Part shown: piece by piece, positions 44,901-58,141 of the stretch
How positions within the stretch are numbered: position 1 is the stretch's first letter
How the letters are laid out: the number at the start of each line of letters is the position of its first letter
Assembly (NCBI GenBank): GCA_012932865.1
Contig: SAXG01000001.1
Coordinates: forward strand, 2,345,693-2,409,692
DNA from: Amylostereum areolatum
Lineage: Eukaryota; Basidiomycota; Agaricomycetes; Russulales; Stereaceae
DNA length: 64,000 nucleotides
Direction of reading: 5' to 3'
Translations under genes and position numbers: made by a program
The notes under the pieces: generated by a model
Seen by the model: the letters and a program-made list of their open reading frames with translations, nothing else
Told to the model about the DNA's origin: nothing
The model's database searches: none

Positions 44901-47100
44901 TGACACGAACGGGGAATCAAGCAGAGCAATCCTACGACTGCGGCGGGTCCTTCAAGGGCGGGGCGAACCGACGCGGATCCTCCTACGACTCAACCGCCCG
45001 AGAGGGTCTCTAACGTTGATACGCATAGCTCAACGGCGGCGGCAGGCGTCGGGGACGCACAGGCGATATCGACCGCAATCGACAGTTCCTCCACCCAGGC
45101 TGGACAAGCATCCGAGCAAGGTGGGACCCATGGTATCCAGCGTCTTCGAACCGAAAGAAGGGGAGGGAAAGTAGGCAAGAGAAAGGCGGCCCCGCCCCCT
45201 ACCATCCGAGAACAAGCACAGCGGATCATGGAGGCAGAAGCGGCGGCGGCGTCTCGCGCAAGCTCTCATCATCCATCATCCACAACGGTCCAAGGCGACG
45301 GTCCGCCTTTGATTTGTGTAGCTCCGCCCACTGGAAAGGTGGCACCTCTGAAAAAAGAATACAATATCGACACATATACCTGGCATGCCATGGGGGACTA
45401 CCCCGACACCATTCCATTCGTTGGCACCATGGACTCATACACATCGGAGTTGGTGAGTGGGTTTGAAACATACTCACCGTCGTCGACGGCTGATTTCTTG
45501 CATTCTGTAGGTTGAGAGGCAGCATGTACCTCAAAAACGTTGGTACGCCCGGACAAATCGGAAGAATTATATCTCACAAATGACCAAAATCGAACGGCGA
45601 CTGCACAACCTGCGTCAAATCCGGAAGCAGCTTCACGAAGCGAAGGAGGTACAGGAGAACGTAGCGAGGGAGCCATTCAGCAAGTTTAACATCGGAAAAT
45701 CGCAAAACGACTCTGTCGACCTCTCCCTTTGGTTGGCACGGTACATTAGCGACCCTGCGTGTAAGGTGAGAATGCTTTTCTCTTCAATACGACGGCGAAT
45801 AAAACCTCCACCAGAATTTCTATCCGAAACTCCGGGCCCACCTACTCCCTCGCATCCAGGCTGGGATCTCCAGGGAGGCCGCGAGCCACACGGCCGCGAC
45901 GCTGAGCCTGCTCCGGGGGAACAGCGACAGCACCCGTGGACCGACATCATCCGCAGACAATGTTCACATCAAGGACAACAGGATATACGAGCATCGGATC
46001 ATGACGGCCAACTTTACCGCTTATGACGTGCGGAGGAAGCACGACGTCCTGAACAGCGGGGGCCCGCGCAAAAACATAATGATGTTGGCGGCGGAGGCAG
46101 AACCTGGCAGTGGGTCCCCAAATGGTGAACCGGAGAGATTCCTGTATGCGCAGGTGCTGGGTATATACCACACTAACGCCCTGTACATGGGCCCCGGGAT
46201 GCTGGACTGGAAACCACAACGTTACGAGTTTCTATGGGTGAGGTACTACAGGCGGCGATATCAGCCATCCGCTCATGGACTGGAGCAGCTCTTTTTTCCC
46301 CCAACCTCGGATGAAGGGGCCTTTGGATTCGTCGACCCAGATGATGTTGTTCGGGGTTGTCAGATTGTGCCGGCTTTCGCCTTTGGGTACAAGTATCCTG
46401 ATGGGCGGGGAACCTCCTCAAACGTGCTCGCGGACGACGGCGATGACTACAACACATACTATCAAAATCAGTACGTTTTCTGTGTTGCGTTTCAAACTAG
46501 CTGCCGTTTACACCATCCCCAGTTTTGTTGAGAGAGATTTATTGATGCGGCACCATTGGGGGCTAGGGGTGGGTCATACCTACTCCCACGGGCGTGCGCC
46601 AACTGCCGAAAGCTTCCCCAACTCAGTCCCAACCCTGCAAAAAGCCTATGAAGTCCCTTGCGGACGAGGCGAAGGCGACAAGGCATCGGCGGCCGGATCG
46701 GATTTGTTATCGGATCTACTGCAATCGCTGCCACGCGATGGGAGGGATGAAGTGGAGACGGACGAGATGCCTGTGGTAGTGGAGAACGATCAGGATGACG
46801 CGGAAGAGGGTGAGGGTGATCCAGATTCTGAGGCGGATGAGCCCCTTGAGTTTATAGGAACATATGACTGAAATATAACAATGCCCGGGAGCCTGTGTAT
46901 ATCTGTAACTTCGAACCGACTTGGAACAATCTCTGAGCCTGTTTTCCGGGATAGGTATCTGTTAATGACGATCCACACCCTAGCAGGAAGGCATATGAGG
47001 TCGGAGGCAAGTCGGAGGTGGACCAGACGGCGGTCTAGTCTCTAGATTTCCTGCACTGACTATGGGCTCATTACAATTCTGCTATTGATGACCGGAAGGG
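41640..47100 (+). mobile_element. Plavaka DNA transposon (ends not resolved)
   Basis: The interval around the transposase gene is the minimum likely element. Terminal inverted repeats and target-site duplications were not found by eye, so both ends are approximate and the element could be larger. Confidence 0.55.
41984..46871 (+). CDS. Plavaka-family transposase
   Basis: Transposase of the Plavaka group, cut-and-paste elements common in basidiomycetes. The ATG is at 41984. The N-terminus has a Cys/His finger-like segment (CLCGRTFLQTSGYANHTRAC). Family blocks follow in order: FHYEPFEQRWQP, GELYSSDAFIKAHQDLQ, YGNESKYRRAKPTCHLCEII, ETHCKREMYHAQLKILLDEE, VLCFDGVMRRFFPRIFTYSA, DYPEKILLAGVRHLGRCPCP, VVDLMHEFELGVWKALFLHL, TAHWHGLAKLRMHTDET, LVERQHVPQKRWYARTNRK and VERDLLMRHHWGLGVGH. 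Asp residues in CFDGV and VVDLMHE are candidate metal ligands. Introns are short and the joined frame appears open from start to the stop at 46869-46871, so the copy may be recently active. The C-terminus is acidic. Confidence 0.88.
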
Positions 47101-48759
47101 GGTAGGCTAATGTCCAACAGACAACACCGACTGCACAATAGCGGACGGGTACCTGTTAGCCCGTAGCCGGACCTTCCGTATGCCGCGCAGGTATATCTTG
47201 CATTGCGATGGGGGGCAATCCCGGACCGGGAATGGTCGGATCACATGCACCATGCAATGTCGACGCATCGCGGATTCCCCGATGCGAGGCCCGAGCGCGG
47301 TCACGTATGCACGCGGCACGCGACGCTATATTCCTCAACATGATTTCATCTTCCTGTTCTTCCACACTTATGCGACCCCTTCCTATATCATACATTCTCG
47401 GATGATCCACGCACAGAACGACGAGCTCGGAGCCGACACTCTATCGACATCTTCAAGGTTGTCGAGCGTTCTTGTACCGGCGTTCAAGTTTACTTACGTC
47501 GAAGTCCCAAAAGCGTCAATAACCGCTGTGCTCAAACTTTCTCGAGGTGCGCCCTCTAACCTTTGATCCTTCCTCTTGATTCTAAATTGGAGGCGCAACA
47601 GACTGTTTAAGCATGGAGTGATGGAATGTTATGGTGGGGATAATCCGACTTGTAAACGACCTGAGTTGACGCGTTGATGACTCGTTGTCCGTACTTTGTC
47701 TTTGTTTCCTGCTACAAACGAGTCTCTTTCATATCCGCTTTTCTACAGAATTTTTTCGACCTTCCCATCCACCGACTATGAATGCCTCGTGAGGCGCGCC
47801 GTTCCCCCAATCCTCAGCGACCCAACTCGCCTGTCTCTAAGCACTACTACACTAAGACTCCTAGCCTGTAGTCGCCTGTAGTGCGTATCTTTCCATCTTT
47901 CAATGGTTCATTTCTCGTCCTTACTCACGATTCATCCCACTGATGAGGCAACCCCGCCCGGTGGACCGTACACACAGTGCCCACGGTCTGCGTTCAAACT
48001 GGTAGGACCACATCAAGTATCTGCTGTCCTCGAAAAAGCTGCGAGATGCTGGAGAAATTCATCGACGTCAAATCCCCGCCAAGGGGCATGTCCTCTTGCG
48101 CTAATTGGTAGGAAGATATGTCATTCCAAGCCCTCATGAGGACACCTTTACTGGTTTATTCTTCGAGAAAAATGTGGTATGGTGGCCAAACGTAGAGCAA
48201 TATCCGTCTCAGGATCCTCAACCTAGTCTTCAGGGTGTCTTACATCCTCCGCATTTTTCTGACCAATTGGTCAAACAATCGCAGGGCAGGGTTTCTCCTC
48301 ACCACTGCATTGCCTGTGCTCTGGCGTCAGCGTGCCCTTTGGAGGTTTCACCACGGCGTGGAATTCTATGTACCTGAAGCGGAAGGATCGCCTGGAGTAA
48401 CAGGTATGTATTCCCACCTACGCTTTGGCAGGTTTCGTTGGGCTAACCATGCTCGCGCTCCAGGCGGACGCATAACATCGACGAGACCTTTGTGCACGCG
48501 CGAGTAGCTATTCACATCCACCAAGTTTTGATGCTAAAATACACAGTATAAATATAGAAAATCATGAGCTCCCTCCCACTGATGGTCGGCGCATTGTAAG
48601 TACGCGTACCCGCTCATCGTCCTTCTAGGCTTTCGCACCCGGACATGAAATCGAGTCGACTGCTAGCATCGCTAAAGTGGTCCTCAAGGTCGACTAAACA
48701 CCATTCTTATCTCCACTGTGGCATATAATACTACAGCGTGATATAGGCATCAAAATATC
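46872..48759. other. Gene-poor stretch with weak coding traces
   Basis: About 1.9 kb downstream of the transposase. Two plus-strand stretches look weakly protein-like (near 47430-47550, LVPAFKFTYVEVPKASITAV; near 48270-48400, RFHHGVEFYVPEAEGSPG), but no joined gene could be built and no family is recognised. They may be remains of an interrupted gene. Confidence 0.4.
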
Positions 48760-51700
48760 TTACTCATCAACATCGTCGCTGTATTCTGTGTAACACTCAT
48801 GCCAGTTTGTTCCGTGTGCATACTTGCTGAGATCCAGGGAAGTGGTAGGCCAATCGATATTCGCGAAGCCCTGGAGGAAATCGACACTCTGGCGGTTCTC
48901 GCTGGGCAACCACAGCAGCAGCCGTGATTCGGGGCCGACAAGCCATCCGTTCTCTTGCATTGTGAGTAGATCAGAATAATCATACTTGTCCGAGGTTGGA
49001 AGAGAACCAAGAAACGCGTCAGGTTTGATCAAAGCATGTTCCGGATTCAGAGAAAGGAGGATCGATCCTAAAGGCAGAGAGATCAGAGTTTTCAATGCGT
49101 CGAATGGCCCAGCTATGTGTACCTTCTATTGTTTCCACGTTCCAAATACGTATAGCGGGCCCACTCAGGGTACGTCCTTCCTCGGATCCTGTAACGATAC
49201 GGTGGCCCTCTGGGGAGAATGCGATGGAGTAAACAAAACCGCTTTCAGTACTTTTTGTAGGCGCACCGATGGTCTCGCCCGTCTCAGCATTCCAGAGACG
49301 GATGCCATCACAGGATCCCGAAACAATGCGGTTTCCGTCCGACGAAAATGCGACGGATGTGACACGGCCCTTATGGCCTTTCATAGGCTCGCAGATGGCC
49401 TCGCTTGTCTCCGCATTCCACAGATAAATGGCACGGTCACTGTCACCGGATCCCAAAACGATGCGGCAGCTATCTGGCGAGAACGCGATCGAGAAGGACT
49501 CGATATAAATTTCGGGGATTCTCGGTCCCAAAGGTGCACCGATGGCCTCGTCCGTCTCCATACTCCAAAGTTGGAGTGTGGCATTGTCGATTTGAAAGGC
49601 GACGCGGCGGCAATCTGGTGAAACAGCAGTCTGAACAATATCGCTTCTGCTTTCTGCTAGTGCCATAGCTTTCGGAGGTAGTATACTAATGACCTCCATG
49701 GTCTCCGTGTTCCACATACATATGTTTTGGTGAAATGTCAAGATGACGTGACCGCCATCCTGTGAAAATGCAACAGATTTGAAAAACTTGCAGTTTTCCA
49801 CTGGAGGTGAACAGATCACCAGATTCCCTGTATCTATGCACCACAGACGGACAGTGCGATCATAGTGGTAGTCTGATACAAAGACGATATGGGAGCCATC
49901 GGGTGAAAATGCGAGGGACCTAACGCCGCGAAATACTTTCTGAGGCGCACCGATGGCATCGCCTGTCTGAGTGCTCCAGAGATCCATGGTATTATTGCCA
50001 CCACGGACAGATCCCGAGGCGATGTAGCGGCCGTCAGGCGAAAACGCGATGGATACAATAAGTCTGAAGTCTCTTTGTCCGGGTCTGTGGTCTTGCATGG
50101 GCATAATCTTTCCGAAATTCGATTTCCATAGACGAATGGTCTGATCCCGAGATCCCGAGACAATACGCCGACCATCTGGGGAGAATGCGACGGATGTAAC
50201 TGCGCCCATATGACCCTTCCAACGTGGATGCATCATCCAGCTCTCGCGCATCTTCGGGTCCCACAGACGGACATTGCAGTTTTCTGATCCTACGACAACA
50301 AGTAGGCCGTCTGGTGAGAATGCGACGGATACTGGATGTCTATCATCAAGCATTAAGGGTGAACCGATCGCTTTCCCCGTCTCCAAGCTCCACATGCCTA
50401 CGTCATGCTCGAATAAGCCTGCGTCTGAGACGACACAGCGGCTCCTATCTAACGAGAACGCGACTGAAAGAGCACCATAAAAATCAGAGGACTTGCATGA
50501 TATTATCATGACAGTCTCGCCTGTCACCACATCCCATAAACGGACGGTGGCGTCAGTGGATCCTGAGATGATTCGACGACCGTCCGGTGAGAAGGCGACA
50601 GACAACACCTCGGCTTTGTGGTCTTTCAGAGGCACACCAATAGCCTCGCCCATATGAGTGGTCCACAGACGGATGGTCATGTCCCTGGATCCCGAGACAA
50701 TGTGGCGGCCATCTGGAGAGAATGCGACGGACATAATGGATCTCGTGTGACCTTTCAGAACACCAATGACCTCGTGCGTCTCCGCACACCATATACGGAC
50801 AGTAGTGTCGTCGGATCCTGAGATGATATGACGACCGTTGGGTGAGAATGCGACGGATAAAACACGAGCTTTGTGGCCTTGAAGATACCCGCCGATGGCC
50901 TCCCCCGTCTCCGCACTGACAAGACCGACAGTCCCGTCATCGCACCCAAAAGCAATACGGTGGCCGTCCGGTGAGAAGGTAACAGCATTAATACTCGAAC
51001 AGTGTGGCGTGAGGACCATCTCGCATGCGGGCCAGACAGCTGCTCGTCCTTTCCCCACACGTGGTATACGGCGAAAGCGGGATCCATAGTGCTTTATGAT
51101 GTGAGATGTTTCCGGGGAGAATGGCAAAGCAGATAGATACAGGTGTGGGGTCGATTGCGCAATACAAGTTCCGAATTGGCGCACGAAATTTACTGCATCG
51201 CGGGCCATTTCCTGTAGGTCCTCTACAGAGTTGTGTCCCTGGAGATCCATGCATACGTCAGTATACTTTATGATGCAAAAGAAACCATACACCGAAGAGA
51301 CCAAAAACGCACCTCAGTCCATTGGATTGCGTAGGTCAGTCCTGAAGCAGCTGTCGAAACCTCTCGGAGGAGACTCAGAGCCTCCAGCCAGAAAAGGAGC
51401 TTCTCGAAAAGAAAACACCGGACTTGATCACAGATTCCCTCGTCGAATGTTGAATGCTGTAGATGAGTGGCCCAAAACCGGCAGGCATAAGCTACGTGAG
51501 AAGGAAGGCATCTTCGCGTGCGCGCTTCTAGATTGGGGATGTTCTCGTTGAGAGAATATGACGTTTCTAGTCCAGCCATGTTGAACTTGAGATGAGTATT
51601 CAGGATGCGTAAGCATGCTGAAGCCAGATTGGAGTGGTAGGTTTCGGGATTAACATAGAAATAGGAACTCCGTTGGATGTCGACGAGGCAGTCGCGGAAG

Positions 51701-54506
51701 GAGGTGTGAAGCGGACGAATGGGGGAGGAGTGGTCGTGGATGCCACTCAGTAACGCGCCCATGTGGCCTACAACTGCGTTGACGGTTTCGTGCGGGTCGG
51801 TGGTATCATCATCACCAGGAGTCTGCATCTCGGCCAGTGATGATATAGACAGAGGCTCAAATGCAGCAAGCACGTAACCCATAACGGATTTGAAGCGTTT
51901 GTTCACACGAGCGCTTGACATATTGAAATGCTGTCGTAGGACCTGTGTGTACAATGTGTCCAGAGATGCAGCATCTGTTGACTGTTTGACAATATTATCA
52001 AAAAGGTCCGCGATCGTGAGTCCTCCTACAGACCCGGTGAGATAGCTGCAGGCGACGGATGCCCATTGGAAGAGTCCCTCTGATCTGTCTCTGAGTTTGC
52101 GACAACGGTCCTCATTCAGAAATTTCCGGAACTGGGCATTGGAGCCATCACGCTGGAAGCGAATATAGCCGAGGATATCCTGGGTGGTTTCGGCTGCCAA
52201 GGTGCTATCGTCCATGTAGAACAAATGGGTAGATCCTCCAAAGGATTGAAAAATGGTTACAATGTCCGGTTCAGGTCGAGAGGTCATCAGGATACGAAAG
52301 TAGGACGGAAACTCGGATATCTTGGCGGTTAACAAAGCAAGCATCCCCCGCCGCGCATGCTCGTCTCCACTTTCATCCAGCGCATCGATTACAATAACGA
52401 GTGGCCCGACCACACGCAAATCTTTTATTGGCTGCAAGATGAGGTTTTCCAGTTGCCAGGAAGGGTCGTCCAGGTGGCGAAGATATGTACCGTCGCGCAT
52501 GGTCCGACACAACGTTTGTTTGAAGCAGGGGTCGCAGTGGGCCAAATCTCGGGCTATGTTGGAAAATAGGCGCTGGGGGCGGCGAGAGGCCTGGTCGGCA
52601 CGGTCAAAACGGAACGAAGAGCCCAGGCGTTTGAGCTTTTCGAATCGATGTGCTGTCTCGTGTGCGATGGACGATTTTCCCGTCCCCGCCAGACCGAAGA
52701 TTATAGAGACGCGGTGTGAATCGTTGGGATCATTGACCCATTCTTCGATCTTTTCCAAAAATGCCTTGCGAGTCCCCGGTAGGCAGCGTCTGTCCCATTG
52801 GAAATGAGCACCGGCGTAGGGGATGGCGTTCAGTTTTGAATCCATGTCTGGTAATTGGAGGACGCTGTTGAGCCACCGAACCGACAGCGTCTCACAAACT
52901 TCTTACCGTGCTCCTTGATATCGTTCGCGATGTCTCTTGTGATATCCATTACACGGAGAACAGATATTTCCGTATTGAGAACCGCGCGATTCTCGAAGGC
53001 CTCCTTAAGCTCCTTCAATTTGCGCAGATATTCTTGCGTTCGGGCGTCGGCCTCACTTATGACAGCGTTCTTCGTTGCCCGTTTCCCTAGTAGAGGTAAG
53101 ATGGCAGACGAACAAGGCAGAGGTGAGATCTTACAGAAACTCGAGTCCTTCGCATAATCCAGTATGAAGTAAGCACACTCCGTGGTTTGCCTCATGATGT
53201 CTGCGAGGACCTTGTTTTGATATATGACCAGCGGCTCTTCCCTATTCTTGAGGTTCACGGCCTGTTGGACGAAAGAATACGCATCGTCGATGGCGGCTAG
53301 CAGTTCGATGATATTTCTATCAGCGTGTGGCTTGCACTGAGAGGGCCTGAGCACAACGAATAAATAGCTGGACTGTAGCGGAGGAGAGCTAAAGCGCACC
53401 CTGGGAACGAAAGACAGGACGCTCCACGCGATGCTCGCGTAGGGATGAATCTGAACAGGATCATTTCAGCGAACGACATCTTCGGATGCCACAGGAGCGT
53501 ACCTCTGCAATCCCGTCTACGAGTTGCACACATGCGCCAACCTTGTCCCAGACGGACTTCCATGTTTCCGAAAAGGCTGACAGTTCCCCAAATGCCGCCT
53601 TCACGGTGTCGATGGTCGAACCAATGTTTTCGATAATTTCAGGACAGGTCTGCATCGCGTCTAGGGCTTCACGGGCCTGGCTTGCTTCTGGTGACGCTTC
53701 ATCTATCCCCGGAGCTCCCGTGCTTGTGAGAGCAGTTTGGGTGAAAGGAAAGAGGTCGAAGGCGGCACCAGCCTCGGGTTCCGTATCGGCATTGGAGGTA
53801 CTCCCTATCATGGTGATTGGGGAATGTGGCCCGGAAAGAAGGGGTGTTGACTGTCTTGTAACAACGAGGTCGAGGGAGACCGTCCTGAGTGTTGATCTCT
53901 GGCCAAATGCGTGAACGATACGGGTGAGATGCTCTAGTGACCAGTCGGTTCATCAAGCTAGTCGCCACAATGAAAGGTGTTCGCCGTACCTTCGCTGTGC
54001 GTCAAGCCTAGCACATCAGTGATTTCGAAGCCTCCAATGAATTTGTTCTTCAAGATCGTCCGTTTCGCGTATACCCCCACCACGAGCGCAGAAGACGTCT
54101 GCGCAACTCTGATAATCGATGTGGCGTTGAGACTCGAGAGGAAGGATTTCGGAGTACATGCACATGACGCGACTTACAATCCATTCAGCGTTTCGTTCCA
54201 CTTCGGATCGACCCCTTCCTCCGATAGCGCCGTGATTCTGGATGTATTGTCGATGGTCACCGACACCAGGAATCTTCCCTTCTTTTTCAGGATACCGAGG
54301 CGTGGAAAGCCATGTCCCTGAATAACTGGGCGCGAACAGATCACGGACAACGAAAGAGATGAGGTGGGAAGGAACTCACTTTTGACCGTGAGCGGAGTCC
54401 CACTAACCCAGGTTGGCAAATGAGCAAGCCTCTTTCACCGAATGGGGTGCATAACTCACGATGGGGATATCGCTGGTATGTCACTAGTGGACTCAAGGTT
54501 GGGCAT
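48760..54506 (-). CDS. C2-NACHT-WD40 STAND protein (NLR-like)
   Basis: Signal-transduction NTPase of the fungal STAND class, which includes heterokaryon-incompatibility and immunity-type proteins. The role here is inferred. The order on the minus strand is: an N-terminal C2-like domain (about 54020-54420: LGILKKKGRFLVSVTID, DPKWNETLNG, VGVYAKRTILKNKFIGGF); a helical linker (53460-53811 and 52860-53340); a NACHT NTPase with Walker A GLAGTGKS and Walker B LVIVIDALDE (52845-51310); and 14 WD40 repeats (51010-49110, typical unit SVAFSPDGRRIVSGS). A short C-terminal exon has GWLVGPESRLLLWLPSENRQ and the stop at 48760-48762. The repeats differ from one another rather than being recent copies. The start near 54506 is tentative. 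Two seven-bladed propellers would fit 14 repeats. Confidence 0.9.
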
Positions 54507-56789
54507 TTGGACACGATGGATGTATGCGGGGGCGATGAGGATCGGCGTTGAGGTTGGTTGCAAGAGGTGGCGTCCTCGCTTGGGAGCGGTTCAGGAAGGT
54601 TGCACGCACATCAAACACGCGGCAGATGGCGGTGCTTCTATGTTCTCTTCGATCCTCGGTGTTGCGTTCTACTTACGATCGGATTAGCGCGTGCGGTGAA
54701 AGCTGAAGGTTACGCAAGCTTACATGTACAGTGTACGGATGTACTTCCCAACGATATTCCACAGCTGTGCCGACAACGGGGAAACCCATGCGCATCGACA
54801 AAAGACGACTATGCTGAGAAAGAAGGACACCTGAGAGAAAGAAAAGGCACGGTGGTCAGGTCACAGGTGTCATCGGAATTTGCCGGACAATGTAGCTTGA
54901 ACTTGAAGCTCGTCCGCGGACGAACACGAAACGGCTGCTCATCCATCGTCGTCGTAACATCCTTCCAGCACTCGACTGGCCTCCCAAACTTTCGCATGTC
55001 AATGGCCATGGCATCCCCCAGGGTCAATTTGCTTCACGATGCGGGACGTTTTCGAGTGTAAACAGCTGTGGCTCGTCGAAGACCAGCTTTTCCCGTCGCC
55101 CCGCTCACACTTTTCAACGTCGGGTGTGACAACGTTTAAGACTCTGGAGGAGCGCGCGATCGCTTATTAGGGAGGAGCTGGGAGTTGAGCGAACCGCTGC
55201 AGTGGTGGACTATGGACAAAGTACGTTCCGTCTTCTTCGTGCTTTGCTCATGAATGTTTTCATTCCAAGAACGCGACATACGCGGTCACTTTTACCTTTC
55301 CAATCGACTTCAGTACCACCCGTGTCCCAACTCTACTCTTCATGTCTCTGATTTTCTCTTCGTACCCCTCACTGACCACGGTGGTCTCTTGGTAAAAACG
55401 GAGTTGCCCCTGAAGACAAGGACGATGTTTACATTCATTCATACCCTCACTGCATCTGGCCGTTCCCGTGCTCTGGTTCGGTCACTGTCCCCCCAGGCTC
55501 CATCGGTTCGGGAACTGCTTCATGTTCAGGAGCCGCTTCCTCGTGAATCCCGCCCTTAGGATCCTGGTACCAAGTCGACCCATCGGGGTGCCTGCAGTAG
55601 AAGCTACCATCCCTGTGGCCGCGTGTGAGCTCTTAATCTCATGCTTCATAAGGCGGCTCACGTATTCCAATAGAAGTACGCGTTTATACATACCTCAAAC
55701 GTGTGGCGGCAATATGCGTTGCCCTTTGGAGAGATGACCAAAGGGTTCAATGCAGATACTCGAGATGAGATGTGCAGTACAGTACCTGCCAGTTCTCTCC
55801 CCGTACACAGAATAGAGAGCCTTTGAACCCGGAGGTCCCGTCGCACAGGCGACATTCCATCTGCTGTGCCATAATTGATGTCGCCTCGCGACGTGGATGT
55901 GCGTTTCCTTGAGGTGAGTGTGGTGGTATTTTGTGTGCGTCTGGTAGGGGAACAAACGTTGATGTTGCTCAATATATAGAATAGTCGGACAAAGTGGTGT
56001 GCGGATTTTGTATGGCGGCGGCGACGCAAGTGTGAGAATGTGAATTGAGTTGAAGACTTGAAGTTATGATCATATGACAACGCGCCTCGCCACCTCAAAC
56101 CGCGCGGAGAATTCGAGAAGTGTTTGCTACACTGAAGAGAGTGCGAGACGACTGGCGCATGCACCAGTCATGACCGGCGACCTGCGAATAATACGGTGGT
56201 GGGGGCAGAGAGAAAAGGAAGGGGAATGCAGCCAGAAGACTTGGGGAAGGAGCGCGAAGGCAAGGCCGGCAAAGTTGGGGAGAGTCGGGACGAGTCACTC
56301 GGGCCAGTATCGTTCTTAGTATCAATGTGCTTATCGGACGAAGTCAGCCAAGAGGCACCACTGGAATAGAATCCTATCACGAAACGATGCCGCCGCGCTG
56401 TGGCTTGATGGAAGGAGGACGAGTCAGGGTATATATGCAGGGCGTGAAGTGACGCCGTGAACGCCCTCCCACGGAGCAGCTGTGTCGTGATGTCGTCCGC
56501 GTCGTCCAGGTAGAATGCCCCACACCCAGCGGGAAAAAATCGCTCGAGAAGGACGTATGGCCAGCACGTGAAAAATAAAGAGCGAGATGCTATTGCTGCA
56601 AGAGAAAAACATCATGCGATAGGACGTTGGAAGGCACGCATAAGTCCAAAAGCGGGAAGAAAAGGAGGGGAGAAAAGAGAGAGCAAAGGTGGTTACTACT
56701 AGTTAGCAAGACGAGCGAGGGTGGAGGAGCCTCATCAAAATGGGAGAGCCCTACACATGACACATGTGGAGAGACGAACTGTTCGACCG
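54507..56789. other. Intergenic stretch
   Basis: About 2.3 kb with open frames on both strands but no recognisable domain or splice pattern. The first few hundred bases should contain the promoter of the STAND gene. Confidence 0.45.
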
Positions 56790-57440
56790 CGCCTGCCGAG
56801 CGTGCTCGCGGTGCCGTTTAGGTCGACAACGAGGAACCCACCTCCGAACATGCCCCAAAAGTCAAAGTTGCCTTCGGTTCTTTGCGCGTGGGCGTCAACG
56901 TCCGAACCGGAGTTGGGGTCCTCCCAGCTATCGCACAAGTAGAGGTAGGTCCTTCCAAGGTCCTTCGCGTCGAACCGAGTTTGTCCATCGGGATCCCCGC
57001 CGCGGTACGACGGCGATGGCCGAGCCCTGTAGCGGGTCCACGGACGTGGACCAGTTTTTGAGCGGGACGTTCGGGCCTGCGGTGGGCGTCCAGGATCCGG
57101 GTGACGTAGTTCGCAATGGCGATGTAGTCCAGGACGTCGACGAACCTGCTCAGGTCCGTCGAGGGTGTTTGCTTTCCAGAGAGGCGACGGTGGCGAGGAA
57201 GACCTGGGAGCCGACGGGGTCCCGGTGGAGCTTGTGGAGGAGAGACTAACGACGCTGCAGTCGACGTTGAAAAATACCCAGCTACACACACAGGAGTTAG
57301 TGAGCGGACGGCAGAACGAAGAATGGGGACGCACTAAGTTAAGGCCGTCGGATGTCGCCATGTCCGTCACGGTCATGATGAAGGCCGTGCGGTTCTCGGC
57401 GGCAGCGACGTTGAGCGAGAGTGAGATGCCGTTGGTTCAT
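56790..57440 (-). pseudogene. Broken GH18 chitinase copy
   Basis: Pieces of the GH18 chitinase appear in order but in different minus-strand frames: NVAAAENRTAFIMTVTDMAT (near 57410-57350), DPVGSQVFLATVASL (near 57230-57180), PSTDLSRFVDVLDYIAIANY (near 57160-57110), AGPNVPLKNW (near 57080-57050) and a final FWGMFGGGFLVVDLNGTAS (near 56860-56810). Each has a clear counterpart in the intact chitinase at 15001-16526. The catalytic DxxDxDxE stretch is degraded to DGLNLV and lost, the N-terminal half is missing, and frames change several times. It is a decayed paralogue, not a functional gene. Confidence 0.85.
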
Positions 57441-58141
57441 CTACCTAAGATGCGATCGCGATGAGGTTCTGCGAGAGGGTCAGTCAAAAGCGCATATATC
57501 GACAGAAAAAAGGGAAACGAGCGTTCTTATGCGCGGTGGAAATCAGCAAGGTAACGTCGGAATCGATTAAGGACAGTATTCGAACACTCGGTGCTGTGGT
57601 GCTGACAGTCACCTAAAAAGAGTACTCGTCAGCGACGCTGGGCCTTGGCTAGACGAGACAAGGTGGCCTCACGCGAAGAAACCCAGGGGTTAGTAGACTG
57701 TGGGCGTCTGACGCGGACGAGAGCAGGGTTCAAACAGGGCTTGCAAGGAGTATATGTCAGGGTTTGAAGCCACTGTGTGGACAGGCGCCAGTGTGGGGGA
57801 AAGAGATGGGTGCGACGTCCTATCGGAAAGTTTTGGACGTAAAAAGGCCGCGATGAGTCCTTGGTCGACAGTCGTTTAACTGGAAGAATTCGGCTTAAGG
57901 ATGGACGGGAGAGGGTGGCGGAAGCTTGCGAGATCATCTGGACGGTCAAAAGGACGTGCAGCATTATATTATATGTCTAGAATACAACGGCCACCCGGAA
58001 GATGAGTGCCAGCTATAATATACACTGGAATGGATGCCGAGTGTCAGATGAGAACAGGGCGAAAAACAGAATACAGACATACGAGAGTCGTTCGCCACGT
58101 CGCGCTGATCCCGTCGCAGATCCATGCCCGTCCGAGATCCC
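57441..58141. other. Intergenic stretch
   Basis: About 700 bases upstream of the chitinase remnant and downstream of RPB9. I searched for the missing chitinase N-terminus here and saw none. No gene supported. Confidence 0.5.

Noticed and set aside
49380..51090. Several open frames overlapping the WD40 region in other frames
   Set aside because: They arise from the repeated WD40 codons; only the frame with SVAFSPDG repeats is coherent.
55254..55960. Open frames on both strands
   Set aside because: No recognisable domain, no splice chain and unremarkable composition.
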